In this document: positions 19,367-27,841 of the stretch, piece after piece
Numbering within the stretch: the first letter of the stretch is position 1
Layout of the letters: every line of letters begins with the position of its first letter
Source: Rheinheimera faecalis
GTDB taxonomy: Bacteria > Pseudomonadota > Gammaproteobacteria > Enterobacterales > Alteromonadaceae
Length of the DNA stretch: 64,000 bases
Direction of reading: 5' to 3'
NCBI RefSeq assembly: GCF_021290965.1
Contig: NZ_JAJOYT010000008.1
Span: forward strand, 105,680-169,679
The notes under the pieces: model-generated
Databases searched by the model: none
Told to the model about the DNA's origin: nothing
What the model saw: the letters and a program-made list of their open reading frames with translations, nothing else
Position numbers and translations under genes: made by a program

Positions 19367-19410
19367 GCTCGCAGTCAACAAAGCTGCGGCTTCAAGTACG
19401 ACGGGTATTC
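19367..19410. repeat. dispersed repeat, copy 1
   Basis: This 44-nt segment aligns with 27760-27804 at roughly three quarters identity. The best block is CGCAGT(C/A)AACAAA(G/A)CTGC followed by (G/A)GCTT. In both copies GCAG and CTGC can pair around a loop. Both copies are in intergenic DNA. The family is not one I can name. Confidence 0.45.
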
Positions 19411-19466
19411 AGCAGCAATTCAGACCCTGGATCTTAGACTTTCAACGTTTTGTCTGATGTTAAGGA

Positions 19467-19495
19467 TTGCCGCAACTGACAGAGTGTTTTAGCAT
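19467..19495 (+). promoter_or_regulatory. candidate sigma70 promoter for phoPQ
   Basis: TTGCCG (19467-19472) and TAGCAT (19490-19495) are separated by 17 bp, about 40 bp before the phoP start. Both hexamers match the consensus at only four of six positions. No clear PhoP direct repeat was seen. Confidence 0.35.
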
Positions 19496-19534
19496 AACGC
19501 CACTTTGTTTCTGCATTGTTAAAAAGGAAGCCCC

Positions 19535-20212
19535 ATGCGTTTATTAGTTGTTGAAGACGAGAGTTTATTGGCGGAACAAATCCGTGAGCATTTGGTACAA
19601 CAGCAATTTAGTGTGGACGTAGCCCATGATGGTGCTGACGGCTGGTTTAAGTTAAGTGAATATCCTTATGATTTGGCTATTATTGATATAGGCCTGCCAA
19701 AGATGGATGGCTTAAGCCTTATTCGTAAAGCCCGTCAGAATGACATTAAAACCCCTGTCATTGTGTTAACAGCCCGTGGCAACTGGCAGGATAAAGTCGA
19801 AGGTTTAGACGCAGGTGCCGATGATTACCTGACCAAACCATTTCATACGGAAGAGCTTTTGGCCCGTATTAATGCTTTGATCCGCCGCGCCGCTGGTCAG
19901 CCTGATCCTATGCTGCATTCTGGTCCTGTGAAACTGAACAGCAGAACTCAACAGGTGTGGTTAGGTGAAGATGAAGTGAGTCTGACAGCTTATGAATACA
20001 AGGTGTTAGAGTACTTTATGCACAACCCGAATAAAGTCATCTCCAAAACTGAACTGACTGAACATATTTACGATCAGGACTTTGATTTAGACAGTAATGT
20101 TATCGAAGTATTTGTATTACGCCTGCGGAAAAAACTCGACCCGGATGGTGAATTAAAACCTATAGAAACATTGCGTGGCCGTGGATACCGTTTCACTATG
20201 GTTGTCAGCTAA
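19535..20212 (+). CDS. phoP: OmpR-family response regulator, PhoP-like
   Basis: 225-aa transcription factor. Receiver domain at residues 1-115 with the acidic pocket VVEDE, phosphoacceptor Asp in IIDIGLPKMDG near residue 51, Thr in VLTARG and Lys in YLTKPF. The C-terminal winged-helix domain has SLTAYEYKVLEY and the ending ETLRGRGYRF. The pattern (GNWQDKVEGLDAGADDY, EHIYDQDFDLDSNVIEVF) is closest to PhoP among OmpR-type regulators. AAGGAAG precedes the ATG. Directly followed by its sensor kinase with no gap. Confidence 0.85.
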   Translation: MRLLVVEDESLLAEQIREHLVQQQFSVDVAHDGADGWFKLSEYPYDLAIIDIGLPKMDGLSLIRKARQNDIKTPVIVLTARGNWQDKVEGLDAGADDYLTKPFHTEELLARINALIRRAAGQPDPMLHSGPVKLNSRTQQVWLGEDEVSLTAYEYKVLEYFMHNPNKVISKTELTEHIYDQDFDLDSNVIEVFVLRLRKKLDPDGELKPIETLRGRGYRFTMVVS

Positions 20213-21535
20213 ATGCAGTTGTCGCTCAAGGTTCGTCAGGGTATTATCAGCCTGTTTTTGCTGTTCTTTTTATTACCCAGTTCATTTTTTGCTATAGAAC
20301 AGGCGTTTTATACCCAACTGCTGACCAGCACTGAGCAACGACTTGAAGTGCATATGTACTCCATTTTGGCTGAAGTTCATCCGAACGATGGCAAGGTGGA
20401 GCTGAGTAATAATTTGCTGCCACCTGATTTTTATCGCCCTGACTCAGGGCTTGCGGCTTTTATTACCAGCGAAAACGAATTGTTATGGCAGTCGGACTCG
20501 TCAATCAACCAGCAATTTGATCCACCCACTCACCAGATTTTACCTGCCTCTCATGAATTTGTGCTGATGGAACAGTACCAGCAAAAATACTGGGTGCTGT
20601 CCTTTTCCGTGCTGTTTGATTTAGGCGACAACACCCTGCCTCTGACTATTCATGTGGTGCAAAATGATCAATTGCTGCAGGAACCGCTGAAAGCCTTCCG
20701 CAAAACCTTAAGCCAATGGTTTATTGGTATAGCGCTCGTGCTTATCGGCTTAACTTTGCTGGCTTATTATTGGATCACTAAACCATTAACTTCATTAGAT
20801 AAAGAAATCCATAAACTGGAAAGTGGCCAGCAAGAACAACTGCTGCACGACTACCCTGCCGAGCTGAACAAAATCAAAGAAGATTTAAACCTTCTGCTGG
20901 CGAACCAGAACAGGCAAAAGCAGCGTTACCGCCATCACTTAAGTGATTTGGCACATGCGCTAAAAACCCCTATAGCTGTACTTCGGACCTCTAAGCTGTC
21001 CGAGCAACCTGAATTACGTGAACAACTGGACCGTATTACCGGCATGATTGAACACCAGCTAAAACGTGCCGCAAGCTCAGGTCAGGATTTGTGGCACAAA
21101 CAAATTCACGTGAAACCACTGATCACAAAGCTGGAACAGGCTCTAAGCAAAATTTATCGGGATAAAGGCTGTTTAATAGAAATTCATTGTACGGATCAGG
21201 TGGTATTCCGTGGTGATGAAACAGATTTAATGGAAATTTTGGGCAACCTGCTCGACAACGCCTGCAAAGCCTGTAATCACAGGGTTAAAATAAGTGCCTT
21301 TGGCAAACCGCTGCAACTGGATATAGAAGACGATGGCCCGGGCATTCCGCAAGATAAAAGGGAAGAATTGTTCCAACGTGGTACCCGACTGGATACCTAT
21401 AAAGAAGGGCATGGGGTCGGACTTTCCATCGTATCCGAACTGGTCAAATCTTATTCAGGTGAGCTGCAGGTTTCGCAAAGCCCTTTAGGTGGAGCTCGTT
21501 TTGTTATTCGGTTTCCGGAGCCAGGTATAAAATGA
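20213..21535 (+). CDS. phoQ: sensor histidine kinase, PhoQ-like
   Basis: 440-aa membrane kinase. First transmembrane helix at about residues 10-28, periplasmic sensor domain to about 165, second helix about 168-186 (WFIGIALVLIGLTLLAYYW), then HAMP-like linker and catalytic core. H-box SDLAHALKTPIAVL near 245, N-box NLLDNACKAC near 348, G-boxes DDGPGIP and GVGLSIVSEL. The short kinase core with SDLAHALKTP is characteristic of PhoQ. The start abuts the phoP stop, so the two are co-translated. Sensing of Mg2+, acid pH or peptides is assumed from the family only. Confidence 0.83.
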   Translation: MQLSLKVRQGIISLFLLFFLLPSSFFAIEQAFYTQLLTSTEQRLEVHMYSILAEVHPNDGKVELSNNLLPPDFYRPDSGLAAFITSENELLWQSDSSINQQFDPPTHQILPASHEFVLMEQYQQKYWVLSFSVLFDLGDNTLPLTIHVVQNDQLLQEPLKAFRKTLSQWFIGIALVLIGLTLLAYYWITKPLTSLDKEIHKLESGQQEQLLHDYPAELNKIKEDLNLLLANQNRQKQRYRHHLSDLAHALKTPIAVLRTSKLSEQPELREQLDRITGMIEHQLKRAASSGQDLWHKQIHVKPLITKLEQALSKIYRDKGCLIEIHCTDQVVFRGDETDLMEILGNLLDNACKACNHRVKISAFGKPLQLDIEDDGPGIPQDKREELFQRGTRLDTYKEGHGVGLSIVSELVKSYSGELQVSQSPLGGARFVIRFPEPGIK

Positions 21536-21921
21536 TGAAATTACTGTTGTCGATAGCCTTGGTCAGTGCTTTTCCGCTTTATGCGCAGCAGGCTTGTGAT
21601 CAGAGCACACTAAACAAAGTGGATTATATGCAATGTCTGGATCAACAATTGGAGCAGACCAGACGTGAGTTAACCACCTGGGAAAACAACCATTTGTTTA
21701 AACTGGAAGCACAATCGACCAGCACAGGGCGTAAGGACGGTCTGAAGTTGTTTAACAAAGCCCGTCAAACCTTTAGCTTGTATACAGAACAAGACTGTCG
21801 CTGGCAGTTTATTGGTCAATTGCCGGATAACAATGCTGCGACCGCGTCATACAAACAATGCCAGTTGTACCACCTCAAGCAACGTATCGAGTTTTTAAAG
21901 CAAGTTCATACTAAACCGTAA
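21532..21921 (+). CDS. small secreted DUF1311/LprI-like protein
   Basis: 129-aa protein with a signal peptide ending near LYA-QQ, followed by a cysteine-containing helical domain: ACDQST, MQCLDQQLEQT, a CRWQF segment and a KQCQLYHLKQRIEFL end. This matches the DUF1311/LprI-N pattern of small periplasmic proteins, some of which inhibit lysozyme. The ATG overlaps the phoQ stop (ATGA), making it third in the phoPQ operon. The link with a PhoPQ-like system is consistent with envelope-defence regulation, but the function is not proven. Confidence 0.7.
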   Translation: MMKLLLSIALVSAFPLYAQQACDQSTLNKVDYMQCLDQQLEQTRRELTTWENNHLFKLEAQSTSTGRKDGLKLFNKARQTFSLYTEQDCRWQFIGQLPDNNAATASYKQCQLYHLKQRIEFLKQVHTKP

Positions 21922-21993
21922 TAACCCACACAACCGTAGTAAAGCACTTATACTTGGCTGTATTCAGTAGCTTATGGTTGTGGAGAACTTTGG

Positions 21994-22887
21994 ATGAACA
22001 TTTTAATAACAGGCGCTACGGGGCTGATTGGACGTGCGCTCGTCGCACAGTGGCAAGGCCAACATCAGTTACATATCCTTACCCGCTCATCCGTAAAAGC
22101 GAAAGAAATATTGGCGGTTGACGCCAATTATCAACACTCTCTTGATGATATCGATTTAAATCAAATAGATGCTGTGATCAATCTGGCAGGAGAACCTATA
22201 GCGGACAGACGCTGGAGTGAATCACAAAAAGAAAAAATCTGCCAAAGCCGCTGGCAGCTCACTGAAACTCTGGCTGAAAAAATCCAGCAATGCACTACCC
22301 CACCTAAAGTACTGATTAGCGGTTCCGCCATAGGGTTTTATGGCCGCCAGGGCAACACAGTAGTCACTGAAGAGCACAGTTCTTTTTATCCAGAGTTCAG
22401 CCATGATATTTGTGCCCGCTGGGAGAATTTGGCACAGCGAGCTGCAGGAGCGAACACAAGGGTCTGTTTACTGCGTACAGGCATAGTGCTGAGTGGTAAA
22501 GGCGGAGCCCTTGGCAAGATGCTGCCGTTGTTTAGATACGGTCTGGGTGGCCCTATTGGTGATGGTCAGCAGTTTATGTCCTGGATCCATCTGGAAGACA
22601 TGGTACGCCTGATTGATTTCTTACTGCAACGTGAGGACTTAAGTGGGCCTTTTAATGCCACAGCGCCCCGCCCTGTCAGTAATAAACAGTTCAGCCAGGT
22701 GCTGGCGGAACGTTTTGGTAAAAAGGCACCTTTTACAGTGCCTGCATTTGTATTGCGCTTAGCTTTTGGTGAAATGGCCGACATCCTGTTGTTTGGTCAG
22801 AATGTACAACCTAAACGTTTACTGGATAGTGGTTTTCAGTTCCACCATCCACAGCTCAAAGATGCTTTAAACGCCCTTCAATTCTGA
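21994..22887 (+). CDS. yfcH: TIGR01777-family NAD(P)-dependent epimerase (YfcH-like)
   Basis: 297-aa atypical short-chain dehydrogenase (SDR39U1). N-terminal Rossmann motif TGATGLIGRAL near residues 7-17, VINLAGEPIADRRW near 60, SGSAIGFYG around 110, then LLRTGIVLSGKGGALGKMLP and GDGQQFMSWIHLEDM. The C-terminal domain contains NATAPRPVSNKQF. The substrate is unknown for the family. Convergent with ybbP, whose last 10 bases overlap this gene's end. Confidence 0.87.
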   Translation: MNILITGATGLIGRALVAQWQGQHQLHILTRSSVKAKEILAVDANYQHSLDDIDLNQIDAVINLAGEPIADRRWSESQKEKICQSRWQLTETLAEKIQQCTTPPKVLISGSAIGFYGRQGNTVVTEEHSSFYPEFSHDICARWENLAQRAAGANTRVCLLRTGIVLSGKGGALGKMLPLFRYGLGGPIGDGQQFMSWIHLEDMVRLIDFLLQREDLSGPFNATAPRPVSNKQFSQVLAERFGKKAPFTVPAFVLRLAFGEMADILLFGQNVQPKRLLDSGFQFHHPQLKDALNALQF

Positions 22888-25358
22888 AGGGCGCGTCGCA
22901 ATAAGGTGCTGCCTGACATCTTCAGCAATACCCTGACCTGCCATGCCCCCAGCGCTGTGACTAAGCCCACACCTAATACCGGACCTAACCACCATAAGTT
23001 CCAGTGAGGGTTGTAAGGTAAATCAAAAAACTGCTGCTGTACTACAGCCAGTAAAACTTCAGCTAACAGAGTGGCAAAAAGACCGGCTAACCCACCCAAC
23101 GCAGCAAACTCATACAGCAGGGCCGCTTTTAAGAAAGACGACTTAGCCCCTAAGGTGCGAAGGATGGCCAGCTCTTGTTCTCTTTGCTCCAGCGTAGCCT
23201 GCACTTGAGCCACCAACACCAGCACTGCAGATGCAAACACCAAAATCAGGATAAAAGTTAAGGCCACAGACACCTGACTGATAATATCATTGACCTGCTT
23301 TAAGATGGTATCGACAGAAATCAGACTCACTGTCGGGAACTGCCGCACTATCTGGTTTAATAGTTCTTGTTCTGACATATCCAGATAAAAGGCTGTGATA
23401 TAAGTCGCTGGAAATCCCTGCATCAGATCAGGCGACAGCACCATATAAAAGTTGGGCTGCAAACTATTCCAGTCCACTTTACGAATACTGCTGATTTTCG
23501 CTTCAAATAACTGGCCACCGACAGAAAACTGCAGCATGTCGCCAAGCTTCAGCTCCAGTCGTTCGGCCATTTGCGATTCGACCGACACTTCAGCTTTGGA
23601 ATCAGCAGTAAACCACTGCCCGCTTTCCAGCTTGTTATTGTCCGGCATCTGATTTAACCAGGTTAAATTCAGCTCACGCCCTACGCCTTGACGCTGCTCC
23701 GGTTTCTCTTTGGTTGCTTCATCGGCAAAGTTTTCGCCGTTAACGGCCAGAACACGACCACTGATCATCGGATAAAAATCTGTCAGGGTGAGCTGATGCT
23801 GTGCTGCCAATTGTTGCAGTGACGTTTTATCCTGCTCCGTTAAATTCACCAGAAATTGATTCGGTGCACCTTCTGGAACCTGCTGTTGCCATTGGTCCAG
23901 CAGCTCAGAACGTAAAAAATACAGTAACAGGGTTAGAAATAGCGCCAGACTAAAAGTGATCAACTGAAACGCATTGGGCCATAACCTGCGACGTAAATTC
24001 GCCAGAGCCAGCCGTAACGCACTACTTTGCCCCGCAGCCATAGGTTTAGCAACCCGAACCAGCAAAGCAGCAAATCCCATCAGTAAAGCGGCAAATACCA
24101 GGCAGAGCACAAACAACCAGCTGCTGATCCAAATATCACCACTAAAAAGCCACATCAATAGCCAGATGGCGACTGAGCCGCTGATTAAATGCACCGGATC
24201 AAATTTCATCTGATCCGGTTTCTCACGCAATACATTCAAAGCCGGCACTGCAGCCAAACGCCATAAAGGTCGGGCCGAAAATAACACAGCACAAATAGCA
24301 GCAGTCAGTACACCTAAACCTAGAGGCCGGAAGCTAAATTCAGCCAGATACTCTGGCATCCAGAAGGCAACACCCCATTGGCTTAATTGCACCAACAGCT
24401 GCCCAGCCACTAAACCAAAGCCTACGCTGAAGATCACCACAAATAACAGATGGCTGCCATAAATTTTCCGGCTTAAAGTAGTGGTTGCGCCCAAAGCCTT
24501 CATCACAGCGACAGAGCGGGCATGCCGCTGACTATAACGATTCGCAGCCACTGCGGCGGCACAAGCGGCCAGTACTATACCCAATAGACCTGATAACAAT
24601 AAAAAGCGCTCCGATCTGTCCAGAGCGCCACCTATGGCCGACTCTCTGTCCATTTTCTGCCATCTGTCCTGTGGACCCAGCAGTTCTTTGCTTTGTGTCT
24701 CCAGTAATTCAAGGTCTTGCTGGGAACCTGCAAACATTAAGCGGTAATTGATCCGACTACCAGGCTGAATAATTCCTGTCGCGGCCACATCATCCAGATG
24801 CATGAGCACCCGTGGCGAGCTACCAAATACAGACAAGGGCGCATCAGGCTCAGCCACAATAACCCCAGCGGAAGTAAATACTTTTTCACCAAGCTCCAGA
24901 CTGTCGCCCACTTTGATATTCAGTAAACTATAAAGACGACTTTCCAGATACAACTGATTCGGCTGCAAGGATGCAAGCGCAGTGGCATCGGTCAGCGACG
25001 AGCTTAATATCAACTCGCCTCTTAACGGATAAGCTGCTGATACCGCTTTGACAGACACCAACTGCATCAAATCTTTGGCAAATAACATAGAGTTAAACTG
25101 CACCTGACGCGATGACTGCAGTTTAAGCTCCTCTGCCTGCTGTTGGATCTGCTCATTAAAGCCAACACTGGAACGCAGAATTTTATCGGCAGCGACAAAA
25201 TTGGCACTACGCTGATACAAAGCGGAACGCACAGATTCAGTGATACCGGATAAGCTCACTACAGTCAGCACAGCTAAAAAGAGTGAAAAGGCTATCACCC
25301 ATAACTCACCCCGGCTTAACTCACGCCAGAACAGCCTCCAGGCGATTTTACCCCACAT
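22878..25358 (-). CDS. ybbP: YbbP-like ABC transporter permease (FtsX/MacB fold)
   Basis: 826-aa inner-membrane protein. Layout: first helix near residues 15-40, periplasmic domain to about 250, a block of three helices (about 255-370), a central pair near 400-445 and 475-495, a second periplasmic domain, and three final helices (about 690-820). Two FtsX-type domains are seen (VMKALGATTTLSRKIYGSHL and LAILRTLGAKSSFLKAAL). With the ATPase YbbA it forms an ABC complex, often suggested to act in lipid or envelope processes. It overlaps ybbA by 11 nt. Confidence 0.88.
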   Translation of the reverse strand: MWGKIAWRLFWRELSRGELWVIAFSLFLAVLTVVSLSGITESVRSALYQRSANFVAADKILRSSVGFNEQIQQQAEELKLQSSRQVQFNSMLFAKDLMQLVSVKAVSAAYPLRGELILSSSLTDATALASLQPNQLYLESRLYSLLNIKVGDSLELGEKVFTSAGVIVAEPDAPLSVFGSSPRVLMHLDDVAATGIIQPGSRINYRLMFAGSQQDLELLETQSKELLGPQDRWQKMDRESAIGGALDRSERFLLLSGLLGIVLAACAAAVAANRYSQRHARSVAVMKALGATTTLSRKIYGSHLLFVVIFSVGFGLVAGQLLVQLSQWGVAFWMPEYLAEFSFRPLGLGVLTAAICAVLFSARPLWRLAAVPALNVLREKPDQMKFDPVHLISGSVAIWLLMWLFSGDIWISSWLFVLCLVFAALLMGFAALLVRVAKPMAAGQSSALRLALANLRRRLWPNAFQLITFSLALFLTLLLYFLRSELLDQWQQQVPEGAPNQFLVNLTEQDKTSLQQLAAQHQLTLTDFYPMISGRVLAVNGENFADEATKEKPEQRQGVGRELNLTWLNQMPDNNKLESGQWFTADSKAEVSVESQMAERLELKLGDMLQFSVGGQLFEAKISSIRKVDWNSLQPNFYMVLSPDLMQGFPATYITAFYLDMSEQELLNQIVRQFPTVSLISVDTILKQVNDIISQVSVALTFILILVFASAVLVLVAQVQATLEQREQELAILRTLGAKSSFLKAALLYEFAALGGLAGLFATLLAEVLLAVVQQQFFDLPYNPHWNLWWLGPVLGVGLVTALGAWQVRVLLKMSGSTLLRRALQN

Positions 25359-26064
25359 GACGTTTGTCCTCTGTAGCTTGAGTCAAATCAGCCGTTAAGT
25401 GGCCTGCGTGCATCTGAAATCTGAACTGGCAACGTTGCGCCAACTCATGATTGTGCGTCACCAGCACTAAGGTGGTACCTTGCTGCTCATTCAGTTCAAA
25501 CAATAAATCTTCAATTTTTTCGCCTGTAGCGCTATCCAGATTGGCCGAAGGCTCATCGGCAAACAGCACTGCTGGTTTAGTGATAAAAGCTCTGGCTATC
25601 GCCACCCTTTGCTGTTCACCGCCACTCATTTGATTAGGGAAAAAATCGGCCCTGTGGCTTAATCCTACTTGCGCCAGCAATTCAAGGCCACGCGCTCTTG
25701 CATCCGGCATACCTGCCAATTCAGCGGGTAAAGTGACATTTTCTAATGCCGTGAGGCTGGGTAACAATAAAAAAGACTGAAAGACAAAACCAACAGAACG
25801 GGCTCTTAACTCTGCTCTCTCATCTTCAGTGAGTTTGTGCAGCGGCTGACCCGCCAGATAGACTTCTCCGGCAGACGCCTGATCCAAACCGGCCAATATG
25901 CCTAATAAAGTAGACTTGCCCGAGCCTGAAGCACCCACTATGGCAACTGTCGCGCCCTGATTGATAGTCAGATGGATATCTTGCAGTATGGTAAGCTCTG
26001 ACTCAGTAAGCTGAACTGTTTTTACAACATCTTTTGCAACAATATGAGGTATAGGTGTTTTCAT
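25348..26064 (-). CDS. ybbA: YbbA-like ABC transporter ATPase
   Basis: 238-aa nucleotide-binding subunit of the LolD/MacB type. Walker A GASGSGKST near residues 39-47, Q-loop FVFQSFLLLPSLTALENV, signature MSGGEQQRVAIARAF near 145, Walker B AVLFADEPSANLD, switch His in LVTHNHELA. It is first in a two-gene operon with ybbP. Its ATG overlaps by two bases the ATG of divergent tesA, so each gene's promoter must lie inside the other. No good Shine-Dalgarno sequence is visible for this start. Confidence 0.9.
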   Translation of the reverse strand: MKTPIPHIVAKDVVKTVQLTESELTILQDIHLTINQGATVAIVGASGSGKSTLLGILAGLDQASAGEVYLAGQPLHKLTEDERAELRARSVGFVFQSFLLLPSLTALENVTLPAELAGMPDARARGLELLAQVGLSHRADFFPNQMSGGEQQRVAIARAFITKPAVLFADEPSANLDSATGEKIEDLLFELNEQQGTTLVLVTHNHELAQRCQFRFQMHAGHLTADLTQATEDKRHVG

Positions 26065-26668
26065 GATTCGATTGATCTACGTTATGCTTTTGGTCCTGTC
26101 GCTCACCGCAGCTGCAGTGCAGGCCAAAACGCTGTTAATTCTTGGCGATAGTCTGAGCGCCGGTTATGGGTTAAGCCAACAACAAAGTTGGGTGCATCTG
26201 CTTCAACAAAAACTCGACCAACAGGACAGTAACTGGACACTGGTCAACGCCAGTATCAGCGGTGAAACCTCCGGTGGTGGTCTGGCCCGTTTACCTGCCC
26301 TGCTCGAACAACACAAACCCGATTACGTGCTGATTGAACTGGGCGCCAACGACGGCCTGCGTGGTTTTCCTGTGCCCCAGCTTGAAAGCAATCTCAATGC
26401 GATGGTGACGCAAATAAACCAGCAACAAAGTAAAGCTGTCTTAATGCAAATACGTATTCCACCGAACTATGGCCCACGTTACACCAAATTATTCACTGAT
26501 TTGTATCCTAAGATTTCAAAGGAGCAGCAAATACCACTGTGGCCGTTCTTTATGGAGACCATAGCGTTAAAGCAGCAATGGATGCAAGCAGATGGACTAC
26601 ACCCGAACCTGGAAGCACAACCTGTTATCGCAGATTTAATGCTACCTTTGGTGTCGAGTCTAGAATAA
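26063..26668 (+). CDS. tesA: TesA, periplasmic acyl-CoA thioesterase I / lysophospholipase
   Basis: 201-aa SGNH hydrolase. Signal peptide about residues 1-21 ending VQA-K, then GDSL block ILGDSLSAGYG (nucleophile Ser), block III GANDGLRG, and the His/Asp block DGLHPN near the C-terminus. It hydrolyses thioesters and lysophospholipid esters in the periplasm. Divergent from ybbA with start codons overlapping by two bases; a Met at codon 8 is an alternative start that would shorten the signal peptide. The tesA-ybbA-ybbP pairing is conserved in gammaproteobacteria. Confidence 0.92.
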   Translation: MIRLIYVMLLVLSLTAAAVQAKTLLILGDSLSAGYGLSQQQSWVHLLQQKLDQQDSNWTLVNASISGETSGGGLARLPALLEQHKPDYVLIELGANDGLRGFPVPQLESNLNAMVTQINQQQSKAVLMQIRIPPNYGPRYTKLFTDLYPKISKEQQIPLWPFFMETIALKQQWMQADGLHPNLEAQPVIADLMLPLVSSLE

Positions 26669-26697
26669 AGATGTAACCAAGTTTGAGGAATGTCAGG

Positions 26698-26722
26698 AAG
26701 CGGCTTTCAAGCCGCTTTTTTT
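26698..26722 (+). terminator. intrinsic terminator after tesA
   Basis: AAGCGGCT (26698-26705), TTCA loop, AGCCGCTT (26710-26717), followed directly by a T-run. Confidence 0.9.
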
Positions 26723-26870
26723 ATTGAGTTCAACTGTAAAGATAAAATTTGAAAATTGCTGAAAGCCAATCAAAAGGCAACAAGAGGCCAGGTAAATTAG
26801 ACGCTTGGTTTAACTGGCTATCTACAGAGCGGAGAATTGCCGGAAATTTATAAAGTTAGCGGAGCTAAGT

Positions 26871-26946
<76 letters not shown>

Positions 26947-26968
26947 ACTTGCAGATGTAACGCTGAAG

Positions 26969-27044
26969 TGGCGTCCCTTAGGGGATTCGAACCCCTGTTA
27001 CCGCCGTGAAAGGGCGGTGTCCTAGGCCTCTAGACGAAAGGGAC
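26969..27044 (-). tRNA. tRNA-Glu(TTC), copy 4 in transcription order
   Basis: 76-nt tRNA on the minus strand: GTCCCTTTCGTCTAGAGG start, anticodon loop CTTTCAC (TTC), GGTTCGAATCC T-arm and encoded CCA. Identical to the other three copies. Confidence 0.97.
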
Positions 27045-27068
27045 ACTGGATAGTTCTTCATATGATGT

Positions 27069-27144
27069 TGGCGTCCCTTAGGGGATTCGAACCCCTGTTA
27101 CCGCCGTGAAAGGGCGGTGTCCTAGGCCTCTAGACGAAAGGGAC
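27069..27144 (-). tRNA. tRNA-Glu(TTC), copy 3 in transcription order
   Basis: Identical 76-nt tRNA-Glu with TTC anticodon and encoded CCA, separated from copy 4 by a 24-nt spacer. Confidence 0.97.
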
Positions 27145-27178
27145 AGGCGCATAAACATCACATTTTGTACTGACTAAT

Positions 27179-27254
27179 TGGCGTCCCTTAGGGGATTCGA
27201 ACCCCTGTTACCGCCGTGAAAGGGCGGTGTCCTAGGCCTCTAGACGAAAGGGAC
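27179..27254 (-). tRNA. tRNA-Glu(TTC), copy 2 in transcription order
   Basis: Identical 76-nt tRNA-Glu with TTC anticodon and encoded CCA, separated from copy 3 by a 34-nt spacer. Confidence 0.97.
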
Positions 27255-27280
27255 ACTACAGTCAGTTTGTCAGATTTTGT

Positions 27281-27356
27281 TGGCGTCCCTTAGGGGATTC
27301 GAACCCCTGTTACCGCCGTGAAAGGGCGGTGTCCTAGGCCTCTAGACGAAAGGGAC
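27281..27356 (-). tRNA. tRNA-Glu(TTC), copy 1 in transcription order
   Basis: Identical 76-nt tRNA-Glu with TTC anticodon and encoded CCA, separated from copy 2 by a 26-nt spacer. Confidence 0.97.
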
Positions 27357-27372
27357 ACTGGAACAAAATCTT

Positions 27373-27448
<76 letters not shown>

Positions 27449-27495
27449 ACACCAATTGTAGAAGTTGCAAAGCAATCCCCTACAAGACGAGGCGA

Positions 27496-27524
27496 ATTCT
27501 AGGGGCCGAGGCTAAAGGTGTCAA
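27496..27524 (-). promoter_or_regulatory. sigma70 promoter of the tRNA operon
   Basis: On the minus strand a perfect TTGACA (27519-27524) and TAGAAT (27496-27501, five of six matches) are separated by 17 bp. A GC-containing discriminator (TCGCCTCG) follows, as expected for a strong stable-RNA promoter under stringent control. Confidence 0.88.
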
Positions 27525-27759
27525 CAGTTTTTTAGAAAGCCTTAACTGTTCGCGTATTTTTTAAACTAAGTGACGATTCAAGCAGCAAAATACAGCAAAA
27601 TAAAGCACATAGGCCCCTGCTCTGCCAGCAAATGGATTCAATTCAAAGATCTGGTATGACACCGGGATAAAATGAGAACTAAAGTAAAGTGCCGGGAAAT
27701 GTATAGCCAACGTAATTAGGGTTGCTGTGAGTTGGCAAGAGTTTAGGGTCTGGCGGAGA

Positions 27760-27804
27760 GTTCGCAGTAAACAAAACTGCAGCTTTCACTACGAAGTGAT
27801 ATAC
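27760..27804. repeat. dispersed repeat, copy 2
   Basis: Counterpart of 19367-19410, in the gap between the tRNA promoter and the TPR gene terminator. It keeps the GCAGT-AACAAA-CTGC-GCTT block and the TACGA block. The rest of this gap (27525-27759) holds no gene or other recognisable element. Confidence 0.45.
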
Positions 27805-27808
27805 AAAG

Positions 27809-27837
27809 AAAAAACCCTGCCGGAGCAGGGTTTTTTT
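27809..27837. terminator. intrinsic terminator of the TonB2 operon
   Basis: AAAAAACCCTGC, a CGGA loop and GCAGGGTTTTTTT, with A- and T-runs on both sides. It works for the minus-strand TonB2 operon ending at 27842 and could also act on plus-strand transcripts. Confidence 0.92.
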
Positions 27838-27841
27838 ACTA

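Larger units (their letters stand above)
19095..19534. other. 440-bp intergenic region with a dispersed-repeat copy
   Basis: Region between the comEA-like gene and phoP. It holds the divergent leaders, one copy of a short dispersed repeat (19367-19410) and a candidate phoP promoter (19467-19495). An ORF of 65 codons at 19295-19492 has no ribosome-binding site or recognisable similarity and runs through the repeat, so it is not called. Otherwise AT-rich with nothing further recognised. Confidence 0.6.

Noticed and set aside
19295..19492. 65-codon ORF upstream of phoP
   Set aside because: No Shine-Dalgarno sequence, no recognisable protein features, and it runs through the dispersed repeat.
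26969..27356. Four near-regular 76-bp direct repeats resembling a CRISPR array
   Set aside because: Each repeat is a complete tRNA-Glu gene with cloverleaf and CCA; spacers are short and irregular and no cas genes are nearby.
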